NCBI RefSeq assembly: GCF_003576645.1
Contig: NC_044920.1
Span: forward strand, 26,792,185-26,856,184
DNA: 64,000 nucleotides
DNA from: Ipomoea triloba
Lineage: Eukaryota; Streptophyta; Magnoliopsida; Solanales; Convolvulaceae
Direction: 5' to 3'
Below, piece by piece: positions 21,921 to 32,710 of this stretch. Each line of letters begins with the position of its first letter. The stretch's first letter is position 1. The notes beneath the pieces were generated by a model. It did no database searches, was not told the origin of the DNA, and saw only the letters and a list, made by a program, of their open reading frames with translations. Both the position numbers and the translations under genes were made by a program.

Positions 21921-23911
21921 CCTTAAATTTATTCACTGCTTAATTGCATGTGTACAAGTGATCTCTTTCCCTAATAATCAGAAGTAAACCTCATACCAAC
22001 AACATATAATATGAGAATAACATGAGAATCAAGAGAGTTGAGTGCCAAGCTTGTTGCAATATCTGTGGTGAGGCCAATGCATATATTTTTCATGTCTTAG
22101 TAAAATATTATTAGTAATCCTTAAATTTATTCACTGCCTAATTGCATGTGTACAAGTGATCCTTCCCCCTAATAATCAGAAGTCAACCTCATACCAACAA
22201 CAGAGAGTTTTTTTCAAAAATGGTCCCTCAACTATTGCTCATTCTTAATTTTGCATTTCGACTTTCAATTGTTCTAATGTGGTCCCTCGACTTTCAAAAA
22301 CTCGCCCAATTTGGTCCTCCGTTACATATTCCGTCAAATCAGTGTTAAAATGGAGGACATTTTCGTCTATTTACCTATTGTTAGCCTAATAAACATTGAG
22401 AAATAGTTGAGGGGTCATTTTGAGAATAGTCAAGGGACCATTTTGGGAAAAACTATTTTGTTTATTTCATTTTTGTTTATTTTCATTTTTTAGACACTAT
22501 AAAATTAGAATTTCTATACATTTTTTTCTTACAAATATAAATAGTTAAAATCGCGCAATCCAACCTCAAAATTTTTAACTTTCTTTACAGACTTTTCCCC
22601 TCTAAATATACAAACTATTCCTATGAAGTTTTACAATAAGTTCCGTAAATTTCATAAATACTCATATACTTTCTTTTTTTTTTTAATAATGTTCATAGAC
22701 AATCAATCACTATGTATCACATTAAATATTACTTTTACCATTGAAAATAATATTTTTTTTCAAGCGTAGATACCCAAAGACTGTAAAATGTAGGGAAAAT
22801 ATTGGACCGAAAGGTAAATTTTTCTAGTAAATTCTCAGGTGAGCCGAAAAGTAAAATCTCGTCAATGTTTCCTGCAATATTTTCTGTATTTGATTTCGAA
22901 GTAATTATTAAATTTTATATTAATTTACATTATTTAAGATATTGTATGGCATCTTTTATATGTTTTCCTCTTCTTATTTTTTTTTATTAATTATTAATTA
23001 TTAAGGCAAGTATAATTTATTTTGTAATGTGGACACATTATTTTTAATAATTTTGATTTAATTAAATTATACCTTAATTATAAAAACCCTACCTAATAAT
23101 TTTAGTATATTACACGAGACACAATAATTATTATAAATAATGTTTAATAATTGTCAATTTGTATTCAACAATAAAATTTATAGTTAATTTTTAAGTCAAT
23201 CATAAAATCTTTTGTGTTGTGGGCACATTATTTTTTAATTATTTGAGTTTAATAATATTATATCTTATTTATAAAAAAAAAATCCAAAGTAATATATTTA
23301 GTACTACGGATGTGACTAAGAATTATTTTAATCGGTGTTTAAAAAATGAGTATTTATAAAATTTACGAAACTTATTGTAAATCTGCATAGGAATAGTTTG
23401 TATATTTAGATAGGAAAAAGTCTGTAAAAAAGTTAAAAATTTTTAGGATGGATTGCACGATTTTAACTATTTATATTTGTAAGAAAAAAAATGTATAGAA
23501 ATTCTTATTTTATAGAGTCTAAAAAATGAAAATAAACAAAAATGAAATAAATAAAATAGTTTTTCCCAAAATGGTCCCTTGACTATTCTCAAAATGGTCC
23601 CTCAACTATTTCTCAATGTTTATTAGGCTAACAATAGGTAAATGGACGAAAATGCCCTCCATTTTAATACTGATTTGACGGAATATGTAACGGAGGACCA
23701 AATTTGGTGAGTTTTTGAAAGTTGAGGGACCACATTAAGTGAAATTGAAAGTCGAAATGCAAAATTGAGAATGAGCAATAGTCGAGGGACCATTTTGGGA
23801 AAAAACTCCAACAACAGATAACTTGAGAATCAAGAGAGTTGAGTGTCAAGCTTGTTGCAATATCTGTGGTGAGGCTGATGAATCTTGTCTTAGTAAAATA
23901 TTATTAGCAAT
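21921..23911. repeat. 198-bp tandem duplication split by a Mutator-like element
   Basis: Copy 1 is about 21921-22118. Copy 2 is 22119-22204 continued at 23819-23911. Shared blocks include ccttaaatttattcactgc, aattgcatgtgtacaagtga, gagaatcaagagagttgagtg and gcaatatctgtggtgaggc. The element at 22205-23808 interrupts copy 2, so the duplication came first. Confidence 0.85.
22205..23808. mobile_element. Non-autonomous Mutator-like element with long inverted arms
   Basis: Perfect 10-bp direct repeats CAACAACAGA flank it (22195-22204 and 23809-23818). The left end starts GAGTTTTTTTCAAAAATGGT, and the right end in reverse starts GAGTTTTTTCCCAAAATGGT. The inverted arms are roughly 450 bp each, about 22205-22670 and 23340-23808, and include the atggtccctcaactatt and ggaggaccaaa blocks. 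The AT-rich interior has no transposase. Long arms and a 9-10 bp target duplication fit the Mutator superfamily. The intact target duplication suggests a fairly recent insertion. Confidence 0.82.
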
Positions 23912-24099
23912 CCTATTGAAATTTAAAACTATGACTAAATCAACATAATTCAAATATAAACTAAATTAGGTTAATTGGACAATCATATATCATGGCTAAC
24001 TTATGATGTTGAAAGGAATTTATAACTCTTTGAAATTTGGTAAGGGAAAAATCCCTCTTCCCACCATGACATGGTTTGGTTAAAAATAAAACAAAATCA

Positions 24100-25190
24100 A
24101 TCAGAGAGAATGCAAAGGGTCTTCACAGCAGAATGAATGATATTGACCTTTATCTGAAATGGGATTTGCAAAATGGATTTATCTGAAATAGAATTTACAT
24201 ACCAATCTTAAACATTGGGGCAGGATGTTTTTGAGCTAATTAGGCATAAAAACAACAAGTCATGTACAAACAAATGAGATATTGTTCACAATTAATATGC
24301 ACAGAAACAAGATTGGAGCTACACTTCAGTTTCTATTGTGAGGAAATGTATTGGAGGAGCCGGCAGGATATGGTTCTTCCTCGTCACACCTATCTGCAAA
24401 CGTTCCCATCTCGCTCACTCTGCACTGTCTGAAGCTAGGGTATATATTGCTTGGAACTTTCAGCCATTGGTACCCTGATTTCATAAATGAAGTAGCTTGG
24501 CCACCACACCACAACTGCCTTGATCTGAAATGATTCGCCTCAAAAATGCATTCGAAGACCTCTCAACAAGATTCCAAATAGTACTTTTACATTTTCAGTT
24601 GTGTTTCTTCCATCTCCAAGCTGGTGATTAAGGTTGTAAATTCAATAGATGCTTCTTTTCAGTATTGACAAGAAAAGGAAAAATAAGCATGCTAGCATAT
24701 ACACCATAGCAATATGTCCTACTGAAAAAGTGAAGTAGAAAGATTTTGTTTAATAAAAAATGAAAAGTTAAAATGTCAGGTTCTTTATGAACTCATCAGC
24801 ATATTTATCATCATATCTCCGATTTTTGCAATAACTTATGCACAAGTGAGAATAAAGCATGAACTCATCAGCATATTTATCATAGTATCTCCCATTTTTG
24901 CAATAACTTATGCACTATGAGAATAAAGCACGCTAAGCATATACCACAGTACCATTTTCTTTCTGTGCAGTATATGTCTACTGAAGAAGTGAAAAGATAA
25001 ATTGTTTGTTTTTCGAAAAATGAAATATTAAAATGCCAGATCCTTTATAGCTTCCAATATACAAGCACAATTCATCTGAAACTGTAAAAACTTGTGAATA
25101 GAAAATGTAAAAAAGCAGACTTATACCTGCTGGCTGTAAAGCCATATCATCATCTGTATCTGGTTCTTGAGAAGATATCAAATGCCAAAC
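24100..25190 (-). pseudogene. Truncated 3' copy of the PWWP-domain gene
   Basis: Blocks match the intact PWWP gene in order and orientation. 24316-24360 matches 29346-29400, 24468-24600 matches 30022-30180, 24615-24660 matches 30283-30360, and 25128-25185 matches 30893-30945. The 3' flank around 24120-24200 also matches about 28800-28890. Large internal pieces are missing and no frame stays open, so it is not translated as a PWWP protein. The match stops inside what was exon 2; the first exon with the PWWP domain and the promoter are absent. It ends about 20-40 bp before the stop codon of CDC20 copy B. Confidence 0.85.
24787..24929. repeat. 72-bp tandem duplication inside the PWWP remnant
   Basis: atgaactcatcagcatattt starts at 24787 and again at 24859, with matching tttttgcaataacttatgca further in. 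It lies in the part of the remnant that corresponds to the second intron of the intact gene. Confidence 0.85.
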
Positions 25191-25210
25191 CAGGCAGATG
25201 GTTATAATAT

Positions 25211-27253
25211 TCAGCGAATTCGGTTGATGTGAGCGAATGGCTCAGGATTTGACTTTGGAGCCTGTTTTGCCACTTCCGGGGTTCCGAAAACATTCCAGAA
25301 TCTCAGTGTTTCATCTCCTGCTGCAGAAGCCACTGTGCAACCATCCGGACTCTGTATAAAAGATTAAAAAAGAGAATTATTAGCAAACACGGTTGTTTTT
25401 TCCCCCACATTTTCTCTGTGATTAATATTTCAGAGAGGAAAGATACTTAACCTGAGCCATGAAAAGAACTCGGGATGTATGTCCAGTAAGCTCTGCCATC
25501 TTAACCATTGATGGGTATTTCCAGAGAGTAAGCTGATTCTGAGTAAACCCATGAGAGCTTAGCAATTCACGCTCATTCTTGCTCCAAAGCAGTGCACAGA
25601 CCTGTGACCCTGTATCAACTGAGTTCACGCAAGCACCAGTATGGGTATTCCAGAACTTTATGCACCTATCGCCTCCACCTCCACCAGAGGCCAGCAAGTT
25701 ACCCTGAAATGGACACCAAGCAAGGGCCTTAACAGCAGCTGTGTGATCCTCAAGCCTGTGAAGCCACTGCGTCGAGGAGTTGGAAGAAGCAGTTGATCTG
25801 TCCCATATGTGGAGGAGATTATCATTTCCTCCACTAGCCAACTGCTGGCCTGAGGCAGACCATTTCAGGCCACAGACTTCTTGATGATGCCCTCTATATG
25901 TTTCTACGATAGGTGCTCTCACTCGGACATCATTGTTATTAATAAGACCATCCATTCCGCCTGTGGTCAGTATATGGTTGTTCCAGTCAAGGGCACCTAC
26001 TCGTGATTGGTGGCCGCCTCTCAAAGTTCTCAACTGCAGCAGACAGCATAAGAAAAAATATCAGTACAAAATTTTAGTGACTCCAGAAAAGAAAACAAGG
26101 CCAAGAGATCTCAAGGAGCAGACCAATCGGTTAGCTGTGGTATCCCAAAGCTGCACGTCAGAGTTGTTCAAGCCAATAGCAATATGCTTCCCATCTGGAG
26201 CCCATTTAACACTTGTAACAGGACCATTTTCATCATCAATTGTGACCAGTTCGGAAGTGATGCCATCAGATGCATCCCACAGGTAAACAGTACTACCCAA
26301 AGCTATAGAAAGAACATTGCTGCTGCCCCAATCTAATAGATTCAAGTAATAATCATCCACAATATCTGGAGCATCCAAAGTCCTCTCAGAGGTCTGCATA
26401 AGCAAACCACAACTCTAATAAGAACAATTTTTAAATTCAAGTAAAGTTTTCATAAAAAAGTGATAATCATTAATCTAAAATGCCAGTATTATCAGTCATT
26501 ATGAACCACAACCTGAGGAATGTGGCGCTTGGGTTTCATTGGTTTGGCCTGGTAAGCAGCAGAAGAAAACTCATTTGTGATGCCCTCCACAGGGGTGGGT
26601 GGTTTGTTCTTAAATGCAAGGATCCGTGTCCTGTTCATGTTCAAGGCCTCCGCGAGCTGCTTTCTATATGCCTCTCTGGATGGTGAGAGGGTGTCTGGAT
26701 TTTCCTTACCTTTCGTCACCATATAATGTGCATAGTCGAAATCCATTGCTGATCTATTTGGAATAAACCTATCCAACTATAAACAAAAACAAAAACAAAA
26801 AACTTAAGAGTTAGTTTGCCAATATTTCTGAAACCCTGGCTTGCTTCTGTGGAAACTCAACATCAAATATAAAAGTGGCACAAGCAGAATTTGATCATGA
26901 AAATAGACCATTTTGAAAAGCTTACTCACAGCCCTAAAAATAATCTGGACAAAATATTAAATCAGATTAAATTATAAAATCCATTTAGCAAAGCATATCA
27001 TCATAAGCAAAATCCATTTTCAATACCCAAAAGATACAGTGGAAGTTATATCAATTAGCAACATTAAGATCAAGGCTGTATATATATACTCTTCAACATT
27101 TTCCTTTCAGTTTAATTACGAAAAGAATGTAGTAAAGGTAGAGATATAACATACATTTTCGCGGGAAGTTTTTCTCTGAAGATACTCCTCCTGAAGAGGA
27201 AAACGGGATTGAGTCTTGTTTGAAGAAGCAGAGTTCCTTAATCCTGCATCCAT
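25211..27253 (-). CDS. CDC20: CDC20-type activator of the anaphase-promoting complex, copy B
   Basis: Five minus-strand exons: 27155-27253, 26513-26776, 26124-26393, 25452-26033 and 25211-25351, giving 451 residues. All motifs of copy A are present: [13 protein letters not shown], the WD40 blades and the terminal NRIR. Exon 2 is nine bases shorter than in copy A. Differences in the long WD40 exon are few (NDVRVRAP for [15 protein letters not shown] for GGGSDRC, LLWSKN for LLWNKN). Both copies therefore look functional. Its 3' flank is not the ancestral one: about 20-40 bp past the stop codon it runs into the PWWP remnant in sense orientation. Its upstream flank leads to the intact PWWP gene. 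Family role as for copy A. Confidence 0.96.
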
Positions 27254-27624
27254 CACGTTAATAACACCAAAAAAAAACACTACTAATACTACTACAATTT
27301 CAATTATGGATTATAGCGAGAGAATATAGAATTGGGAGAAAGAATCGCTCAAGAATTAAACTAGCAAGGGGCCTGCAATAGAACAGATTAGAGCATTAAG
27401 AGAAAAAAACACAATTAAATTGAAAAAGAAGTATATTAAACAAGAAATCGAGATTGAAAGTGTTGGAGATCGAGAGCCGCCAGGGGTGGATTGACTTGAT
27501 CAGATAAGCAACGGAGCAAGCTAGGGCAGAGAACAGAGAAACGAGAGATGATTTGATAGAGTCACTGGAAATCGAGGGTTTTATACTCGTGATGATTAGG
27601 TCCTGATTTTGTAATCAAAGCACC

Positions 27625-27666
27625 AACGGGCAACGGCTACTTCTCCGAAATACCAAAAGATCCGTT
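27625..27666. promoter_or_regulatory. Cluster of three MSA-like elements upstream of CDC20 copy B
   Basis: CCAACGGG (AACGG at 27625-27629), CAACGGCT (27632-27636) and TCCGTTG (27662-27666, AACGG on the minus strand) lie within 42 bp, about 370-410 bp upstream of the start codon. This density fits the MYB3R-bound elements of plant G2/M genes. Binding is inferred from the motif and gene class. Confidence 0.6.
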
Positions 27667-27830
27667 GTAATATGTTTAGACTAAAATGCTCATCCTTGAT
27701 CCTCCGTTTCCGGATAACTTTTGATACTGGGCTGGACCTCAGCATTTGATGGGCTCTTTGGACATCCTTCACTGGGCTTCAAATATTTTTGTGAAATTAT
27801 TTACAGCTTGGTGACACACCAATCATTATT

Positions 27831-28031
27831 GCATGGACCATAAATAAAAAGTACATTTTTAATATACTAAAAGTACATTATTTTTGTATATAAGGTACAT
27901 TATTTTAAAGTATATTATTTTTGTACCGAAGGTACATTATTTGACATATACTATCAAATAATATACCTTTAGTACAAAAATAATATACCTTCAATACAAA
28001 AATAATGTACTTTTTATTTTTGGTCCATGCA
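27831..28031. mobile_element. Short fold-back (MITE-like) element
   Basis: The left arm tgcatggaccataaataaaa is matched in inverted orientation at the right by ttttatttttggtccatgca. The interior is built of agtacattatttttgta repeats in both orientations, so the whole 200 bp can fold on itself. Related degraded sequence occurs near 17.03 and 21.3 kb. No coding capacity. Confidence 0.65.
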
Positions 28032-28139
28032 GTAATTTGCCATGACCCACTAAAAAATGTGTCATATTCATAAAAGTGTGAAATGAACGTTCGCCTAAAA
28101 AAGTCAATTGATTTCAATGCAAAAAATTGTTCCCCATTA

Positions 28140-28450
28140 TGGATAATGCGAAGGTTGAAAGTGATTTGAATGTTGTAATTGGAGATTTTGTTAGAATGGA
28201 AAGCTTGTACATAAATATATTCTTTTTATTTTTTAGGATGAGTGGCGAAATTAAATGATCAATCATAAATTTAATTGCACTTTGCAAGGAGTTGAAGCAA
28301 TAATGAGAAATCAATCTAGTGTATATTTATAGGGAGCAGAATAGAGTCACGGACTATCTCGTTAAGTTGGCATACCAAGGTTGCTTCAAGTAGACATGTT
28401 TGGTATCACCCCATTGTACGCGAGTGATCTGCCGGATGTAGTTTAGCTTA
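28140..28450 (+). pseudogene. Remnant of a non-LTR retrotransposon RNase H domain
   Basis: From 28271 the translation reads LIALCKELKQ, two stops, then INLVYIYREQNRVTDYLVKL. This matches the end of the RNase H domain of plant LINE-type elements (consensus near IYREANRVADYLA). A KVESDLNVVIGD segment about 28150-28185 in another frame matches an earlier strand of the same fold. Stops and a frameshift show it is dead. Confidence 0.62.
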
Positions 28451-29228
28451 AATATTGCCTCCCATGTCTAAGTGTATTGTAAGAGAAGAGTGGGTTGACA
28501 AAATTAGTAAATAGAGAGAGAATTGGCAATGGCAGCTTTTTGTACGTATTATCTAGGCGGCAGCAGCCATTTTACTTTTTTTTTTTTCTTTTAATATTAT
28601 TTTATTATTATAATTATAATATAATATAAAAGTGAGATAGATTTGTAGGAATGTAGAATAAATAATTAGAGATATTTGCACGATAAAGATAACATTAGAA
28701 CTTTGACAATGGCATTAAAATGTGTCTGCTAAGAACATTGTAAAGATAAAGTTTTGCATGATGTGACACCATAACCAACAACAAATATTTAGGTAAAACA
28801 GTCTTCAGCAGAAAGAGTGATACAATATTGCCTTGAGATGAAGGTCAAGAAACAGCTGTCTACAAAATGGATTGATCTGAAATACAATTTACATCCATAT
28901 CATATCCTATTTCTTTAAACACTATCTCTTTTGTGCATAAATGCTTTTTTTTTGGGTGCTAACACAACATCGAAACTATAAACCAATGTACAAGTGAGAT
29001 TCCCATGCAAAGATTCTGTATATGTTCTTCAGACCTAGCAACCTGCCATCTTTCATGCTGTTCACAAGGGATAACACAGATTCTGGACCACACTGCCTGG
29101 ATTAAAAAAAGACCCTAGCAATAGATGGGTGGTGCATTATCAGTTATAAAGATTATTGCTCATTGATTACAAGTTACAATTTACTGATTATTATATCTTA
29201 TTGCCTTGTTTCAGCACCAATGGTCCTC
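28451..29228. other. 3' flank of the PWWP gene
   Basis: AT-rich. The right part is probably the 3' untranslated region of the PWWP gene; the block around 28800-28890 recurs near 24.12-24.20 kb as part of the segmental duplication. No other feature is supported. Confidence 0.45.
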
Positions 29229-32200
29229 TTATTTTGGCCGACCCACCAACTCCTCGTTTAACCTACTGAATACTAGCTTCACTGGGATGCAAGCTATGAC
29301 TGTGGGCACAGTATCTTGTTTCATTATCCCATCCACTTGAAATATGTTGGAGCTACGTTTCAGATCACCGCTCTGCTTCTGTTGTGATGAAATTGATGAA
29401 AGAGTTCTTATCTTCTGATTAGAAGACAAACTGATTCTCTTTGGTGTCTTTCTAGAGAAAGTCTTCACCACTGGAGGGCGGGAAGTGTTCTTCCTCATCG
29501 TGCTTGGCTTTTGACCAAAACCATCTGAACTGGCTCTGCGAACATTTCGGTCTCCCTCAGCAGCTAGGGGATGCTTGCTACTTTCAGTTCCATCCAATCC
29601 TGATGATATATTTGGTCGTGGAACTCGAACACCAGCTGTCCTTCGAGCAGTCCTCCACACAGGTTGGAGGGAGGTGTCATTACTCAATGTTTCTGGAAAA
29701 ACATCAAGTGCACCCAAGAGGTTTTGTGAGGCACCATCTTCTAGAGCTTCAATTTGGATGGGATGCCCTACTATTGCCTGTCCATTTATCTTACTCATTA
29801 ATGAAATCATAGGCACTCGCTGCCTATGGTAGCTTGCTTGGACTTTCAACTCCACATCTACTAACATTGTCTGGCCACCAAGATGATGATAATTACACAT
29901 AGTATCAAGGTTCTCACCAGAGTCACCCCAGTATCCTTTAGTTACATGCCGGTCAATTGTAGGCAAGTCCCCCCTGACAATACTCCGGCTGGCATTGCCT
30001 ACAACTCTAGACCCATAGCCAGCCATTGGTACCGTTGATTTTATGAATGGAGTAGCTTCACTACCACCACTACCCTTATCTGGAGGGACAATCATGTAAC
30101 TGGCTGTTCTAAAATGATTTGCCTCAAATGCATCCAGAGACCTCTTAACAAGATTCCGATTATTCCTTTTCCCTTTAAGTTGCCATTTTGAGACCCCAAC
30201 ACCAGCAGAGACAGTGTCATTAAGAAAAGGATGTGAATCAGCTCCTGACAAGTCATCAAGCTCTTCACTACTTGTGCTTCCATGCTCAGCTGGTGCTTCA
30301 GATCTTCCCAAATATTTAGGTTGTAATTCTATAGATGCAGCACCTTCTGTATTGTTAAGTAAACAAAAGTGAGAAGAGAAAAGGAAAGCAAGCATAGCAT
30401 AGTGCCATTTTCTTATATTGCAATATATGCCTAGTGAAAAGCACACAATTTTGTTTTTAAAAAATGAAAAATTAAAATGCTTGTATAGCTTCCAATCGAG
30501 TTCATCAGCATAATTTATCATCAAAACAAAGAAAAGTACTGAAGTTGTCACTGCCTAAAATAGGGAAAGACTGAAAGAGTTATGCACAAACAGGAACTAT
30601 ATGCTGGCAATCACATAGGAAATAAAAGATTAGCCTTAGGACAAATGGCTCACTTTCCATGCAGGATTCAACGGAGATTATTCAGGATTAACTCTGTATC
30701 AGAGAGGTTGTTTCAAGGAACTGAATCCGTGACCACGCAGCCAGTAAATAAGCACAAACCCAACTTCTTAATAGGGGGAAATGCATTTCAAATAATCCTT
30801 TGGCAGATATTCTTTTGATTTGTGTGTATACATGGACACTCATGCAAAACTGTGAAAGCTTGTGAATAGAAAAAGAAATACGTCAACATATACCTGAAAG
30901 TGTAGCCATATTATCATCAGTATCTGATTCTTGAGAGTCACTCTCAGGAGAATCAGTTTCAGTATATTCTGTAGATACAGAAGGGTTTGCTTCACATGAA
31001 CCAGCAGGCTGAGGACCAGCATTTCCTTCCAACTTTGGAGTTGATATCTCAATCTGAGAGGGGAGATCAATCTTACCACTAAAATGATCTCCAGATTCAG
31101 TTGACAAGTAAGTATACCTTGCTTTTTTTGCATGGCCTCCTCCCAGCGGCTCATCTCCTAAAACAGACATAAAATCAGAACTCTCATCTTGTTGAAGGTA
31201 AGAAACTGGGAACTTTTCACTAGTCTGCAATACTTGAACAAGGGGACGGCGCTTATCATGCCTCTTGGCAGGAGTTTCCTCAGCTAACAAACTCTCTCTA
31301 TCTACATTGACTTCTGCTTTAGGACTCCCACCAAGAAGAATATTGCTATCTGGGAGAGGTTTGGAGGCACCACTTGTAGAAACAGGAAGCCCATCCTCTG
31401 CAGGGGCTGAGCTAAGACCAAAATCCTGCAAATCTCTCATCCTAGAAGGTACACTGGAATTATCATTGTCCCTGCTTAGCTGGGTCCCCTTTTGGGTTCT
31501 ATCTACACACAAAATGCCAACTCTACTATCATCCTTGAGGGAGAGACCATCTCTCTCAAAAGCTTGTTGGGATTTCAGGTGAAACTCCTCTCCATTTTGA
31601 TTTTCAGACTGTTTTGATGATGCCACTGCCTCTCTTGTCACAGTGTTATCAGATGATTTATCAATCTTATTGTTCGATGAATAACTTATTTTCCCATATT
31701 TTTTACCAACTAGTTCCCTCTCAAGCTCAAGAGCATGAAGTATGGCATCTTCACGACGTGCATATTTCTCCCTTTTCTTTGGAGGCATACCTAGAGAAGC
31801 TTCAGCCCGCTCAATACAATCATCAAACTCACCACATCTAAACGCCTTCACACGCTTTGACTTCTCCAAATTATACCAATCCCTAGAAAAGAACACAGCA
31901 AGAGATGTGATAATGAAGTATAACCCAAAGGAGCCAAAAATTAATAGCACACTTTCATTCTTCATAGAAAGCATTACTTCATAAATATTAAAACTGTCAG
32001 TGAACAACAGTTTACTTTCCAATAAAAGCAATTTCATATATTAGGCTATTAGCACAGTCAACTGATCCATCATAATGAGTCAACCCTTCTTATTCCATTC
32101 TCAGCCTACTTACGATGTTTATGCCATTAAGTGTGATATATTCAGAAGGGTCACCAAACAGATAGTCATGTATTTTAAGTATACTATAGAGGTAAGTAGA

Positions 32201-32710
32201 TAACAAATTTCTCCCCCTTTTCTTCCTTCTCCTTCGAGGTTCTCCAGCATTAAAAACTGTCCTACTTAATCAAAGCATAATTATCTAAAACCTGGCAATT
32301 CAATTAAGAAAATTGAAAAGATGTCTTTACAGAACACAATGTGTCTACTGAAGTATCTATCCTCCCATAGGGCAAAAATGAGCACCTGTAAATTAAAGCA
32401 TGTGGAAGTTCACCACAATCAAAATGCACATCAGTAAGTGTAACTTCCAACACTTGTTCTATTTGATTCACAATTTCAAAAGAAATTTCAACAAAGAGAA
32501 GTTAAGTAAAAAACAGACTTACACACTGGCATCTTCCCTCCCAAGAAGCTTGACTGGAGTTCCTGATCGCGGAGACATCACATGAGAAGCAGAAAGCTCA
32601 TCAGGCCCCAGAATTTTACCCGGCCACCATGACCCATTTCGCCTCCGGACCCAAACAATACTCCCAACTCCACAATCAACCATTCCTTGTTCCGTTTCCG
32701 AGCTTCCCAT
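29229..32710 (-). CDS. PWWP-domain chromatin-associated protein
   Basis: Three minus-strand exons: 32523-32710, 30894-31882 and 29229-30346, joining in frame to 764 residues. The N-terminus carries the PWWP core (GSIVWVRRRNGSWWPGKILG) followed by TPVKLLGREDASVDWYNLEK, the signature of a plant Tudor/PWWP/MBT-like family. A basic FRCGEFDDCIERAEA and KKREKYARREDAI helix comes next. The rest is Ser-rich and mostly unstructured in appearance, with a conserved-looking C-terminal block (MLVDVELKVQASYHRQRVPM) and FIKSTVPMAGYGSR. PWWP domains bind methylated histones and DNA, so a nuclear chromatin role is inferred; the exact function of this plant family is not something I can state. The start at 32710 puts the PWWP fold right at the N-terminus. 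Confidence 0.9.

Noticed and set aside
22802..22990. 62-codon frame inside the Mutator-like element
   Set aside because: AT-rich random-looking composition with no transposase motif; expected by chance.
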